Assembly (NCBI GenBank): GCA_963778025.1
Contig: CAVZTA010000006.1
Span: 248,001-312,000 of the forward strand
DNA from: CAVZTA01 sp963778025
GTDB taxonomy: Bacteria; Chloroflexota; Limnocylindria; Limnocylindrales; CSP1-4
Reading direction: 5' to 3'
Length of the DNA: 64,000 nt
Shown here: in pieces, positions 19,587-29,443 of the stretch
How the letters are laid out: each line of letters starts with the position of its first letter
Position numbering within the stretch: the first letter of the stretch is position 1
The notes under the pieces: model-generated
The model's input: the letters and a program-made list of their open reading frames with translations, nothing else
Database searches by the model: none
What the model was told of the DNA's origin: nothing
Program-made: the position numbers and the translations under genes

Positions 19587-20504
19587 CTACGTCGCGGCCG
19601 GCGAGTGTTCGTCGCCGCCCCAGAGGGCCCACCGATCACGCCCGACCGGGATCCGGGTCCTGGCCAGCCACGCGATGACCGGCACCAGGATGATCGGGAT
19701 GTCTCCCGCCGAGTAGGTCACCAGGATGCCGGTCGCGTTCTGCACGGACCGCACATAGTCGCCGGCAAGGGGCATCGATCCCAGGATCAGGACTCCGGCC
19801 GCGATCCACCAGCGGATGTCCCGCATCCCGATCACGACGAAGGGCAAGAGGCTGGGTTTCAGGCACACGAAGACCGCCGGCCAACGCCAGCGGAGACCCG
19901 CCGCGACGAACGCCGCGATCCACAGCGACGTTCCGCCGACGATCAGGATCGATTGTGTCCACGGCCAGCAGGCGATGAGACTGAGCAGCGGCCACGACCA
20001 TGGAGCCGGTCTCCACGAGATGACCGCGTACGCGATCACCGCCAGCGGGATGACCCACCACAGGAACGCCGGGGTCGCGGTCAGCGCGACGGTCACGGGC
20101 AGCAGGACAGGTGGATAGAGGACCGGCACAGCCTCGATGGGACGCGGCGCAGCGGGTGCCGCGACGTAGGGACCGGCCAGCTGGTATGGCTGATACCACG
20201 AGCCGCCGTCGAGCCAGCGCTGGCCATGCGCGACGAGGGTCCGGTAGTCGATCCCGATCGCGTCGGTGGCCGCGAACGACTGCCAGCGCGCGGCAAAGAA
20301 GAGCAGTGCGATCGCGAGGATCGGGAGGCTGATCGCGAACGCGACGAGTCGGCGACGCCTGGCCACCGAGTCGCCGAGGTCGATGGTCGGTCCCGCGCGA
20401 TCTCCGACCGCGGGCCGGCGCAGGGATAAGCGGGGGCTTCGCTGGTCTGCAGCCCAGCGTGGATCGCCGACCCGCAGCGCATCGCGCACGGTCCTAGCGT
20501 TCAC
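19587..20504 (-). CDS. Short GT-C-like membrane protein, paralogue C
   Basis: 305 residues and intact, with about eight helices. Landmarks: GIDYRTLVAHGQRWLDGGSWYQPYQLAGPY, VPVLYPPVLLPVTVALTATPAFLWWVIPLAV, GGTSLWIAAFVAAGL (in place of NPG-W) and VCLKPSLLPFVVIGMRDIRWW. It departs most from the family at the NPG site, which may alter specificity. Start GTG 20504, with no clear -10 or Shine-Dalgarno. It lies 18 bp from paralogue B and probably shares its transcript. Confidence 0.6.
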   Translation of the reverse strand: MNARTVRDALRVGDPRWAADQRSPRLSLRRPAVGDRAGPTIDLGDSVARRRRLVAFAISLPILAIALLFFAARWQSFAATDAIGIDYRTLVAHGQRWLDGGSWYQPYQLAGPYVAAPAAPRPIEAVPVLYPPVLLPVTVALTATPAFLWWVIPLAVIAYAVISWRPAPWSWPLLSLIACWPWTQSILIVGGTSLWIAAFVAAGLRWRWPAVFVCLKPSLLPFVVIGMRDIRWWIAAGVLILGSMPLAGDYVRSVQNATGILVTYSAGDIPIILVPVIAWLARTRIPVGRDRWALWGGDEHSPAAT

Positions 20505-20592
20505 GCTCGTTCCGGGATGCGACGGTGAAGGCCATCGAGATCAGCGCGTGCTTCGGGCGACGCGACGCTCCGACGCGATCACGAGGTGGTCC

Positions 20593-21501
20593 TCAAGCAT
20601 GACCGAGGGACTCGACGTCATCAGGCCTGATCGAAGGCCGGAACGCCGCTCTCGCTCGACGCCACACGCCAGTCGCCGACACGGCTGATGGAGCCGCGAG
20701 CGACAGGACGGGAGCGCCCGACCTGCGGCGCGACCCGAGGACCGCGACCACGGGGATCAGCATCATCGGCATCTGGCCGACGCTGTAGAACACGCCGCGC
20801 TCGATCTGTGCGTTCGACAGCGCCGTCAGGTACTCCTGCCATGCCGGCAGGAACATCGCCGATAGCCCCGCGATCACCGCGAAGGACACCCACCACGATC
20901 GCTTGTTGATGCCCAGAAGGGCGAAGGGCAGGAGCGTGAACTTCACGAGGACGAGCGGACTCGCCCACGGCCGGAACGTGGCGATGGCGATCGCGGCCAT
21001 GACCCACAGGCCGGGATTGCCGCAGACCAGCGCGTAGACCGTCCCCGGGTCCAGAGCGAGCAACCCCATCACGGCGATCGCAAGCGGATGCGGCCGATGC
21101 CGAGCGATGACGGCGATCGTCGCTGCCACCGGGATCGCCCACCAGAGCGGCGCCGGCAGGATCGTGAAGGCGATGAGCAGCGGCAGCACCGTCGGGGGAT
21201 AGAGGACCGGTGACTGCAGCACGATCGGATACGGGCCGGCCAGCTGGTAGGGCTCATAGAAGGACGCCCCGGCGAGGAACCGTCGAGCCGCACGCTGGTA
21301 GATGTCGTAGTCGGCACCAGCGCTCGGCCAGATCGACTGTGTCGAGAGCGCGTGTGCCCACATCGGCAGATACAGCAGAGCCAGGACCGCGACGGTCGCC
21401 ACCCAGGCGACCGTGGTCAGCTGGGGTCGCACCAGGACGCGTCGTCGACTTGGCGCGGCGAGTGTTCTCTGAAGGGGCGGTCGGATCGAGAGAAGAGTCA
21501 C
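20593..21501 (-). CDS. Short GT-C-like membrane protein, paralogue D
   Basis: 302 residues and intact. Landmarks: GADYDIYQRAARRFLAGASFYEPYQLAGPY, SPVLYPPTVLPLLIAFTILPAPLWWAIPVA, CGNPGLWVMAAIAIA, LVKFTLLPFALLGINKRSWW. The loop Asp and the YPP and WW-IP motifs are kept. It is the probable first gene of the B-C-D run on the minus strand. Start GTG 21501. As for the other members, a polyprenyl-phosphate-sugar transferase is inferred from topology and motif layout only. Confidence 0.6.
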   Translation of the reverse strand: MTLLSIRPPLQRTLAAPSRRRVLVRPQLTTVAWVATVAVLALLYLPMWAHALSTQSIWPSAGADYDIYQRAARRFLAGASFYEPYQLAGPYPIVLQSPVLYPPTVLPLLIAFTILPAPLWWAIPVAATIAVIARHRPHPLAIAVMGLLALDPGTVYALVCGNPGLWVMAAIAIATFRPWASPLVLVKFTLLPFALLGINKRSWWVSFAVIAGLSAMFLPAWQEYLTALSNAQIERGVFYSVGQMPMMLIPVVAVLGSRRRSGAPVLSLAAPSAVSATGVWRRARAAFRPSIRPDDVESLGHA

Positions 21502-21558
21502 GGGCGTGACGAACGTCCTATGGCTTGTCGTCCAGAAGTCCCAGTCCGGGACAGTACC

Positions 21559-22646
21559 TCATGTCCGTCTGGATTCACGCGATCGTGATCGGCGCGATCG
21601 TGGTCCGGGTGCGCGACGGCAACGATGGGCCGCTGCGGCGGTCAGACCGGCAGGACCCAGCGCCCCGTCGTCGGCCCGGATCGCCGGCGCCTGGTGATCG
21701 GCTGTGCGGGTCGGCATCCCGCGACCGCGGTAGCGCTCGATGATCGGGTCGCTCGACGAGCCGATACGTCGCCTCGGCGGCCATCAACGTCGGTGCGAGA
21801 GCTCCCTGGGCCGCCGACCAGCAGCACCAGCGGCCAGCTCCACAGGTAGATCGAATAGGCACGCCGTCCAAGCGGGGCCAGCGGCAGCAGCCCTGACCCG
21901 TTGCTGGCGACGACGAGGCTCGCGCCAAGGACGGCCATGGGCTGCCACCAGACCAGCGAGCTCACGACGATCAGAGCGATCCCGAGTGGATTGGCGAGGG
22001 CGGGCAGGGTCCGGCCCCAGATGGCCATCGCGCAGCCGGCCAGCAGCGCCCCGCCGTTCGTGAACGTGGAGTGATACACCGGCCCGACGCCGTACCAATA
22101 CATCGTGCAGCCGAGGACCGCACCGCCCAGGGCGATCGGTAGCAGGTAGCGTCGTGGCGAGAACAGCATCACGACGGGCCACACGATGTAGAACTGCTCC
22201 TCGATCGCGAGGGACCAGGTGTGTCCGAGCGGGCCAAGGTCGGTGCCGGCGACCTGGGCCCAGTTGCTCACGTAGAGCAGCGTCGCCGCGACACCGGGCG
22301 CCCACGGGCGCTGGATGAGACCGCTCGCGGCAAGCAGCGCCGCGATCGAGGCGACAAGGACGAGCGCCGGCCCGAGACGGACGGCGCGTCGCAGGTAGAA
22401 CGCGCGCAGACGGACGCGCTCGTCGTTGAGCAGCCCTCGGGTGATGAGGTAGCCCGACAGGACGAAGAAGGTCGTGACGCCGGCCATCGCGGGGGTGAAC
22501 GGCAGCAGCTGCTCAAGGGTCGAGCGGTCGACACCCGTGTGCTCCACGAGGACCAGGGCGATCGCCAGTCCGCGAAGGCCATCCAGGTCGGTGCGACGGG
22601 ACGTGGTGATGCGACTGACCCTCGAATCGCCGCTTCGGCCATCCAT
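21559..22646 (-). CDS. OafA-type membrane acyltransferase (acyltransferase 3), frameshifted C-terminus
   Basis: About 360 residues. It has RTDLDGLRGLAIALVLVEH, TFFVLSGYLITRGLL, FYLRRAVRLGPALVL and LGHTWSLAIEEQFYIVWPVVML in order, the defining motifs of the acyltransferase-3 family. The H of VEH and the R-x10-H-type arrangement are present. Near 21810 the frame shifts to GALAPTLMAAEATYRLVERP (the usual C-terminal E.P motif), and again near 21745, so the exact end (21559-21660) is uncertain. These enzymes O-acetylate surface sugars using acetyl-CoA across the membrane. Its place among sugar transferases fits that. Confidence 0.75.
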
Positions 22647-22756
22647 CGGTCGCGGGTCAGCGGACAGTACAGAGGGCGCGTCGCGATTCGGCCCCCGGGC
22701 GGTCGCGGACTTTTGACCCGGTGCGGCACCGCACCACGCGCGCCTACGATGCGCCC

Positions 22757-23605
22757 GTGCGCGACCGGCTCCTCCGCGATGGCTACTGGATCCTCGCCGT
22801 CGCCTTCGTCCTGCTTCGGCTGTTCGCCGTCGAGCCGTGGGACGACAGCGTCGACGCCTACGCGTACTGGACGACCGGCGCGGGCCACTACTACGACGCC
22901 GCCCAGACCGGGGTCATCGGCGCGTACCTGTACTCGCCGGCCTTCGCCCAGCTCGTGCAGCCATTCACGTTCGTTTCGTGGCACGTGTTCGTCGCCGCGT
23001 GGACGGCGCTGAACTTCGCGCTGCTGTGGTGGATGCTCGGGCGGCTCGCGCTGCCCGCGCTGCTGTTCCTGCCCGTCTCGTTCGAGATCATCTCGGGCAA
23101 CGTCCATCTGCTCATCGCCGCGTGCATCGTGGCGGGCTTCCGGTGGTCGGCGGTGTGGGCGCTGCCGATCCTGACCAAGGTCACGCCCGGCATCGGCCTG
23201 TTGTGGTTCCTGCTGCGTCGCGAGTGGCGGGCGCTCGCGATCGCGCTGGGTACGACGTTCGCCATCGCGGCCGTGTCGTTCGTGCTCGATCCCGGGGCGT
23301 GGCGGCAGTGGATCCAGCTGCTGACCGCGAACACGGGCAACCCGATCGAGACGCTCGGCTGGTACGTGCCCGTCCCGCTCCTCGTGCGCCTCCCGATCGC
23401 CGCGCTGATCATCGGCTGGGGCGCGTTGACCGACCGGCGCTGGACCGTGCCTGTCGGCGTGACGCTCGCGCTGCCGATCCTGTGGTCGAACGGGTTGGCG
23501 GTGCTGGTCGCGGTCGTGCCGCTGGTCCCGTGGCGCCTCTCGCTCAAGGCGCCGGCCGCGCTCGTGGCGGCCGGCACACCGATCCGGGCCGGGTCGGCCT
23601 CGTGA
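22757..23605 (+). CDS. GT87/DUF2029-like polytopic transferase
   Basis: 282 residues with about eight helices. Its loop reads WDDSVDAYAYWTTGAGHYYDAAQTGVIGAYLYSPAFAQLVQPF, with the DAYAYW acidic motif and YSPAF, followed by EIISGNVHLLIAACIV and PILTKVTPGIGLLWFLLRREWRAL. These match the DUF2029/GT87 (PimE-related) mannosyltransferase layout, and the gene at 26211-27074 is a close paralogue. The start is taken as GTG 22757, 6 nt after TACGAT, rather than the in-frame GTG 22721. The stop overlaps the next gene as GTGA. The donor is probably a polyprenyl-phosphate hexose. Confidence 0.65.
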   Translation: MRDRLLRDGYWILAVAFVLLRLFAVEPWDDSVDAYAYWTTGAGHYYDAAQTGVIGAYLYSPAFAQLVQPFTFVSWHVFVAAWTALNFALLWWMLGRLALPALLFLPVSFEIISGNVHLLIAACIVAGFRWSAVWALPILTKVTPGIGLLWFLLRREWRALAIALGTTFAIAAVSFVLDPGAWRQWIQLLTANTGNPIETLGWYVPVPLLVRLPIAALIIGWGALTDRRWTVPVGVTLALPILWSNGLAVLVAVVPLVPWRLSLKAPAALVAAGTPIRAGSAS

Positions 23606-24753
23606 CGTTGACCGCCCGATCTGCCACAGCGACGACCGCACCCGCCCGCGCCGACCGGCGGCTCACCCGGATCCTGGCGATCGTCGCGCTGCTCATCACG
23701 CTGCTGTACCTGGCGATCTTCGTCGCGAGCGCGTCGTACACGCTGGCCTTCGACTACCTCGCGTATGACGCGGCTGCGCGCCGGGTCCTCGTGGGGGCGT
23801 CCCCGTACGACCTCGCCCTCTCGCGCCCGGGCGAGTTCGGCTTGTTCTTCTACCCGGCGCCCTTCCTGCTGCTGGTCCTGCCCTTGACGCTCGTCCCGCC
23901 GCAGATCGCCGGGGCGCTGTGGATCGGCGGCCTGGTCGCGTGCTTCATCGCCGCGATCCTGCTGCTGCCCGTCCGCGACGAGGTGCGCTGGATCACGCTC
24001 GCGCTCGCGGGCCTGTCGTGGCCGCTCATCTTCTCGGTGAAGGTCGGCCAGGTCGCGCCGATCCTCGTGCTGCTGTTCGTGATCGGCTGGCGCTGGCTCG
24101 ACCGCCCGCCGGTGGTCGGCATCGTCGCGGCGCTGGGGACGCTCATCAAGATCCAGCCGGTGCTGCTCTTCGGCTGGCTGCTGCTGGAGCGGCGGTGGCG
24201 CGACATCGCCGTGGGCGTCGTCGTCGTGCTCGTCGCGAGCGTCGTTGCGACGCTGGTCGTGGGGGTCGCGGGCTGGACGGACTTCCTGAAGCTGATGACG
24301 GGTCTCGACGACCCGCTCGTCCAGCCGGCGAACTTCTCACCCGGCACCATCGCGTACTTCCTGGGACTGTCTCGGCCACTGGCCGGCGTCCTCCAGTACG
24401 GTCTTGCGGCGGCCGTCGTGCTCCTGGGCATCTGGCTCCAGCGGACCGGCACGCGTGAATCGAGCTACCTGCTGGCGGTGCTCGCGACCCAGCTCGTGTC
24501 ACCCATCCTGTGGGATCACTACGCGCTCATCCTGGTCCTGCCCGTCGCGTGGCTCTTCCAGCGCCGCCAATGGTGGGCGGCCCTGATCCCCCTCAGCCAG
24601 GCGGCCTTCCTGGTCAACGTGGCGCCGCCGATCGTCTGGCTCGCGGGCTGGTTCGCCTGCGTCGGCGCGCTCGTCGTCATCGGGCGACGGGAAGCGCGAA
24701 CGATGGCGGCCACGGGAGCGACCGTCGGCGCGCCGGGGATCGCTCCGGCCTGA
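23602..24753 (+). CDS. GT87/DUF2029 family mannosyltransferase-like protein
   Basis: Intact, 383 residues, about ten helices. Typical landmarks are AFDYLAYDAAARRVLVGASPYDLAL (acidic loop and SPY), FFYPAPFLLLVLPLTLVPPQIA, VKVGQVAPILVLLFVIGWR, LIKIQPVLLFGWLLLERRW and SPILWDHYALILVLPVAWL. This is the full-length version of the family, ending with the H/Y loop that the short paralogues lack. It starts at GTG 23602, coupled to the previous gene. Related enzymes extend mannose chains on phosphatidylinositol or undecaprenyl carriers in other phyla. Confidence 0.7.
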   Translation: MTLTARSATATTAPARADRRLTRILAIVALLITLLYLAIFVASASYTLAFDYLAYDAAARRVLVGASPYDLALSRPGEFGLFFYPAPFLLLVLPLTLVPPQIAGALWIGGLVACFIAAILLLPVRDEVRWITLALAGLSWPLIFSVKVGQVAPILVLLFVIGWRWLDRPPVVGIVAALGTLIKIQPVLLFGWLLLERRWRDIAVGVVVVLVASVVATLVVGVAGWTDFLKLMTGLDDPLVQPANFSPGTIAYFLGLSRPLAGVLQYGLAAAVVLLGIWLQRTGTRESSYLLAVLATQLVSPILWDHYALILVLPVAWLFQRRQWWAALIPLSQAAFLVNVAPPIVWLAGWFACVGALVVIGRREARTMAATGATVGAPGIAPA

Positions 24754-24757
24754 AGCG

Positions 24758-26207
24758 ATGACCTTCCGCCGCCTGTGGGCGAGCCTCGCCGTCCTGTTGC
24801 CCGTGCTCGGAGCGATGCTCGCGGGCTTGTCGACCACCGATCTGACCTATCACCTGCGGGCCGGCTCGGAGATGCTGGCCGGGGGCGGCATCCCGCGCGT
24901 GGACACCTGGACCTACACGGTCGCCGGCCAGCCGTGGCACGACCAGCAGTGGGCGGCGCAGGTGCTGTTCGCGCTCGTGGAGCGGATCGGCGGGTGGACG
25001 GGGCTCGCCGTGACGCGGGCGGCGCTCGTGGGTGCGACGTTCGGGCTCGTGGCCCTGACGGCGCATCGGCGGGGCGTGGGTGTGCGCACGGCGGCGGGGC
25101 TGGCGCTCGCGGCGTTCGTGGTCTCGGCGGTGGCGCTCGCGCTTCGGCCGCAGCTGGTGGGCATGGCGCTGTTCGCGCTGACGCTGTTCCTCGTCGGCGA
25201 ACGGCGTCGACATCCCCGCCTGCTGTGGCTGATCCCAGTCGTCACCCTCATCTGGGCGAACATCCACGGCTCGTTCTTCCTGGCCCCCGTGCTCCTGGGG
25301 CTGGCCTGGATCGAGGATCTCGCGGACCCGTCGGTGGAAGCGGGGCGCCGGCACGTGCCACTCCTCGTCGCCGGCGTGTCGGCGGTGGCGGCACTCGTCA
25401 ATCCGTGGGGCATCGACGTGTGGGCGTACGCGATCGGCCTGACGACGTCTCGCGACGTCACGTCCCGGGTGACCGAGTGGCAGCCGACGACGGTGCGCGA
25501 CGTGCCGGGACTGCTGTTCTTCGGCTCGGTCGCCGCGATGGTCGTGCTGATGGCGCGGCGCGGCCGGCCGACACCCTGGCCGACGCTGCTGACGCTCGGA
25601 CTCTTCGCGGGCCTTGGGCTCTACGCCGTGCGCGGGGTGGCGTGGTGGCCGCTCGTCGCGGCGGTCGTGGCGGCCGGGCTCCTGGCCGACGCGCCGGTCC
25701 AGGACGCCGTCAGCCGGGTCGCACGCGAACCGCGCGAGACGCCGCTGATCCGGCGGGTCAACGCCGTCCTGATCGGGTTCATCGCGCTCGCGATCGTGGT
25801 GGCGTTGCCGGTCTGGCGACCCGTCGACCCCGGACTGCAGGCGCCGACCGGGCTGCTGGGCCAGGCGCCGTCCGGGATCACCGGCGGCCCTGCGGGGGCT
25901 CGTGCGCCCCGGCGACCGGCTGTTCGCGCCGCAGGTCTGGGGCTCCTGGTTCGAATACGCCTTCCGCGATGCGCCGATCGGCTTCGATTCGCGGATCGAG
26001 CTCTTCCCGGCGGCCGCGTGGGACGCCATGGACCTCGTCTACGACGGCGGCGAGGGCTGGGAGCAGCAGCTCGATGCGTGGGGCGTGACCGTCGTGGTCA
26101 TCGGGGGTGCCGCTGACGACCCGTTCCCGGTCCGCCTGGCGAACGCTGGCTGGCGCCAGGTGTTCAGCGACGACGACGGCGCGATCCTCGTTCGCCCGGA
26201 GCGCTGA
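24758..26207 (+). CDS. Polytopic membrane protein with soluble C-terminal domain, one frameshift
   Basis: About 480 residues. The membrane part starts with STTDLTYHLRAGSEMLAGGGIPRVDTWTYTVAGQPWHDQQW, then RPQLVGMALFALTLFLVGE, LIWANIHGSFFLAPVLLGLAWIEDL and ALVNPWGIDVWAYAIGLT. This is a recurrent family of GT-C-like proteins in Gram-positive-like phyla with no assigned activity. A single extra base near 25885 shifts the frame into LRGLVRPGDRLFAPQVWGSWFEYAF and the soluble tail ending RPER at 26207. The luminal DTWTYT loop may be the acidic site. It lies 4 bp after the previous stop, so the genes are probably co-transcribed. Confidence 0.6.
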
Positions 26208-26210
26208 GGG

Positions 26211-27074
26211 TCAGATCGAAGCGGGCGCCGTACGGTCGGCTGCAACGGCTGCCCGCTGCCGGACCGACGCCGGCGGTCGGACCTTGAGCGCGACCGCCGC
26301 GATGAGCATCGCGAAGCTGTCCATCCAGATGACGGGCAAGGCGAGCATCGCCGCGATCGGCACGGTCCACGCGCGATCGGTGAGTGCGCCCCACGTCACG
26401 AGGGCGGCAGCCGCGACGAGCCGAAGGAGCAGCCGACCCGACTCCTGACCGCCATCGCTCCGCAGCAGCGCGAACCAGTCCGCCCACTGCCCCGGCGCGA
26501 TGACATACGAGACGGCGACGATCGCGGCGGTCGTCCCAAGGGCGATCATGAGGCTGCGCCACTCCCGCCGGACCACGAACCACAGCAGTCCCACGCCTGG
26601 GGTCACCTTCGTGAGCAGCACGAACGCCCACGTCGCCGGCCACCGAAAGCCCAGGTAGATCGCCAGGGCCAGCAGGATGTGGATGTTGCCGATCATGACG
26701 TCCTGCACGACCGGCAGGAACAGCGGCAGCAGCATCAGCGGCCACACGCGCGCCATCCACACAGCCGCCGCCAGGATCAGCGCCGACCAGACGATCGCGA
26801 ACGCCTCGCGCGGCAGCAGCCGGAACGGCGTGAACGCCTGGGTGAACGCCGGCGAGTAGAGATACGCGCCCTCGCCGCCGACGGTCGCGCCCGCGTAGGG
26901 CGCAGCCGGGTCGACGCCCCAGTAGACGAGCCCGTCGTTCGCGAGCAGCTTGACCATCGCGTCCCAGTAGATGACCAGCAGCCAGAGCGAGGCGATCGTC
27001 CCCGCGATCACGGCGGCATCGCGGAGCGCGCGTGACCACGATCCGGTGCGGCTGCGGAAGAAGGCGCTCGTCAC
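26211..27074 (-). CDS. GT87/DUF2029-like polytopic transferase (paralogue of 22757-23605)
   Basis: 287 residues, intact. YWGVDPAAPYAGATVGGEGAYLYSPAFTQAFTPFRLLP parallels the loop at 22757-23605, as do IGNIHILLALAIYLGFRW and VLLTKVTPGVGLLWFVVRREWRSL. It is convergent with the preceding gene, with only three bases between the stops. The GTG start at 27074 follows TAGGCT by 8 nt. The close similarity of the two proteins suggests duplication and inversion within the region. Confidence 0.65.
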   Translation of the reverse strand: MTSAFFRSRTGSWSRALRDAAVIAGTIASLWLLVIYWDAMVKLLANDGLVYWGVDPAAPYAGATVGGEGAYLYSPAFTQAFTPFRLLPREAFAIVWSALILAAAVWMARVWPLMLLPLFLPVVQDVMIGNIHILLALAIYLGFRWPATWAFVLLTKVTPGVGLLWFVVRREWRSLMIALGTTAAIVAVSYVIAPGQWADWFALLRSDGGQESGRLLLRLVAAAALVTWGALTDRAWTVPIAAMLALPVIWMDSFAMLIAAVALKVRPPASVRQRAAVAADRTAPASI

Positions 27075-27187
27075 GACGCGGAAGCCTACGCCTGCCCGGA
27101 ACCCCCTTCGCTAGCCCGACGGCCGAGCGGTCCCATGACCTTCGGACCTCGGTGACTGCTCGCACCGGGCTGGTAAGGTGCCACGCG

Positions 27188-28396
27188 ATGACCAGCGCGA
27201 CGCCCGACCTCGATGTCGTCGTGCTCGGCGGGGGTGGCCACGTGGGGCTGCCGCTGAGCCTGACCCTGGCCCGGGAAGGCCTGTGCGTCGGCATCCTGGA
27301 CATCAACCAGGGGACGCTCGATCGCATCGCGGCCGGCGAGATGCCGTTCATGGAGAACGGCGCCGATGCCCTCCTCGCAGACGTGCTTGCGTCCGGCAAC
27401 CTGGTCCTCTCGACCGACAACGCCATCATCGAGCGCACGCGCCAGCTGATCGTCGTCGTCGGCACGCCGGTCGACGAGTTCCATGGTCCGTCGATGACGA
27501 TCTTCGAGAAGACCGTCGACCAGATCGCGCCCCATCTCCAGCCCCGCACGCTCGTGGTGCTGCGATCGACGGTCTACCCGGGCACGACGGGCTACGTCGC
27601 CGGCAACCTGCGAGCGCCGCGGGTGCGACGTCGACGTCGCCTTCTGCCCCGAGCGGATCGCCGAAGGCCACGCTCTCGAGGAGCTCCGCTCGCTGCCGCA
27701 GATCATCGGCGCGGATGAGCCTGCGGCGGGCGATCGCGCCGAGCAGCTGTTCCACGTCATCGCGTCGAAGACGGTCCGCACCACGTCGAAGGAAGCCGAG
27801 CTCGCGAAGCTGTTCACGAACACGTGGCGCTACATGAAGTTCGCGGTGGCGAACCAGTTCTTCATGATCGCGGACCAGGCGGGCGTCGACTACACGAACA
27901 TCCTGCGGGCGATCCGCGAGGACTACCCGCGGGCCCAGGACCTCCCGGGCCCCGGCTTCGCCGCGGGTCCGTGCCTGTTCAAGGACACGATGCAGCTCTC
28001 GGCGTTCACGTCCGACCACTTCCCGATGGGCCAGGCGGCGATGCAGGTCAATGAGGGCCTGCCGGCGTACATCGTGTCCGCGCTGCAGCGCCGCTACGGC
28101 GGCCTCGAGGGCAAGACCATCGGGCATCCTGGGCATGGCGTTCAAGGCCGAGTCCGACGACACCCGCGCATCCCTGAGCTACAAGCTGCGCAAGCTCCTT
28201 GCGTGGGCGGGCGCGCGGGTGCTGTGCACCGATCCGTTCGTCGAGGACTCGCGCCTCGTCCCGCTCGAGCGAGTGGTCGACCGAGAGCGACGTCCTCGTC
28301 CTCGGCGCGCCGCACAAGGCGTACCGCGGGATGCACGTCGGCGGCAAGGACGTGGTCGACGTGTGGAACGTGCTGGGCGACGGGATCCGGCTCTAG
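27188..28396 (+). CDS. UDP-glucose/GDP-mannose dehydrogenase family protein (WecC-like), frameshifted
   Basis: About 400 residues. The N-terminal Rossmann motif is VVLGGGGHVGLPLSLTLAREG, followed by LIVVVGTPVDEF, LVVLRSTVYPGTT, then FCPERIAEGHALEEL (the E of this motif is catalytic in the family), a central ELAKLFTNTWRYMKFAVANQFF segment (Lys and Asn of the active site), GPGFAAGPCLFKDT with the catalytic Cys, and GILGMAFKAESDDTR. Frameshifts lie near 27620, 28120 and 28285. The one at 28120 is explained by a single extra C. It should oxidise an NDP-hexose or NDP-N-acetylhexosamine to the uronate in two NAD-dependent steps. The start is ATG 27188 after TAAGGT, 8 nt away. Confidence 0.75.
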
Positions 28397-29418
28397 TGAA
28401 GGTCCTGGTCACCGGCTCGGCCGGGTTCATCAACGGCTATCTCGTCCAGGAGCTCCTCGATCGAGGCCACACGGTCATCGGGCTCGATGACTTCAGCAAG
28501 TACGGCCCCACCTCGAAGAGCTACGACCAGCACCCGTGCTACACGTTCGTCCAGGGCGACGCCAAGGACAGCGCGTTGATGCGCGAGCTGGCCAGCGATG
28601 TCGATCAGGTCGTCGCCGCCGCCGCGATGATCGGCGGCATCTCGTACTTCCACGAGTTCGCCTACGACCTGCTCGCCGAGAACGAGCGGATCCTGGCGTC
28701 GACGTTCGATGCCGCGATCGCCGCGCACAAGGCCGGGCGCCTCAAGCGCATCGTCGTGCTGTCGTCGTCGATGGTGTACGAGTCGACGACCGTGTTCCCG
28801 ACACCGGAAGGCGCCGAACGCACCTCGCCGCCACCGATCTCGACGTACGGCTTCCAGAAGCTCGCGTCCGAGTACTTCGCCCACGGCGCGTGGGAGCAGT
28901 ACCAGCTGCCGTACACGATCCTGCGGCCGTTCAACTGCGTGGGCATCGGGGAGCGCCGGGCGCTGCGCGACACCGACATCATGTCGGGGAACGTGAAGCT
29001 CGCGCTGTCGCATGTCGTCCCGGACCTCGTCCTCAAGGTGCTCAAGGGCCAGGACCCGCTGCACATCCTGGGCGACGGGTCGCAGGTCCGGCACTACACG
29101 TACGGCGGCGACCTGGCCCGCGGCATCCGCATCGCGATGGAATCGCCCGAGGCCGTGAACGACGATTTCAATCTGTCCACGGCCGCGTCGACCACCGTGC
29201 TGGAGCTCGCCGAGGCCATCTGGCACAAGGTCCACGGCCCCGATCGCCCGTTCCGCCACGTCTCGGATCCGCCGTTCGAACACGACGTGCAGCTGCGTGT
29301 GCCCGACGTCCGGAAGGCGCGCGAGGTCCTCGGGTTCGAGGCGACCACGACACTCGATCAGATGCTCGACGAGGTCGTTCCGTGGATCCGCACGGAGCTC
29401 GAGGCCGGTCGCCTGTGA
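28396..29418 (+). CDS. NAD-dependent sugar epimerase/dehydratase
   Basis: Intact 340-residue extended short-chain dehydrogenase. The nucleotide-binding motif is VTGSAGFINGYLV, where the third Gly of GxxGxxG is Asn. The active-site Ser is in VVLSSSMVYES and the YxxxK pair is STYGFQKLASEY. RPFNCVGIGE and HILGDGSQVRHYTYGGDLARGI complete the family pattern. The first base of GTG 28396 is the last base of the upstream TAG stop, so it follows the dehydrogenase without a gap. Acting next to a sugar dehydrogenase, it probably epimerises an NDP-sugar or NDP-uronate. GalE-type C4 epimerisation is possible but not proven. Confidence 0.8.
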   Translation: MKVLVTGSAGFINGYLVQELLDRGHTVIGLDDFSKYGPTSKSYDQHPCYTFVQGDAKDSALMRELASDVDQVVAAAAMIGGISYFHEFAYDLLAENERILASTFDAAIAAHKAGRLKRIVVLSSSMVYESTTVFPTPEGAERTSPPPISTYGFQKLASEYFAHGAWEQYQLPYTILRPFNCVGIGERRALRDTDIMSGNVKLALSHVVPDLVLKVLKGQDPLHILGDGSQVRHYTYGGDLARGIRIAMESPEAVNDDFNLSTAASTTVLELAEAIWHKVHGPDRPFRHVSDPPFEHDVQLRVPDVRKAREVLGFEATTTLDQMLDEVVPWIRTELEAGRL

Positions 29419-29443
29419 ACGTGGGCCGGCCTGTCCTGACGCG

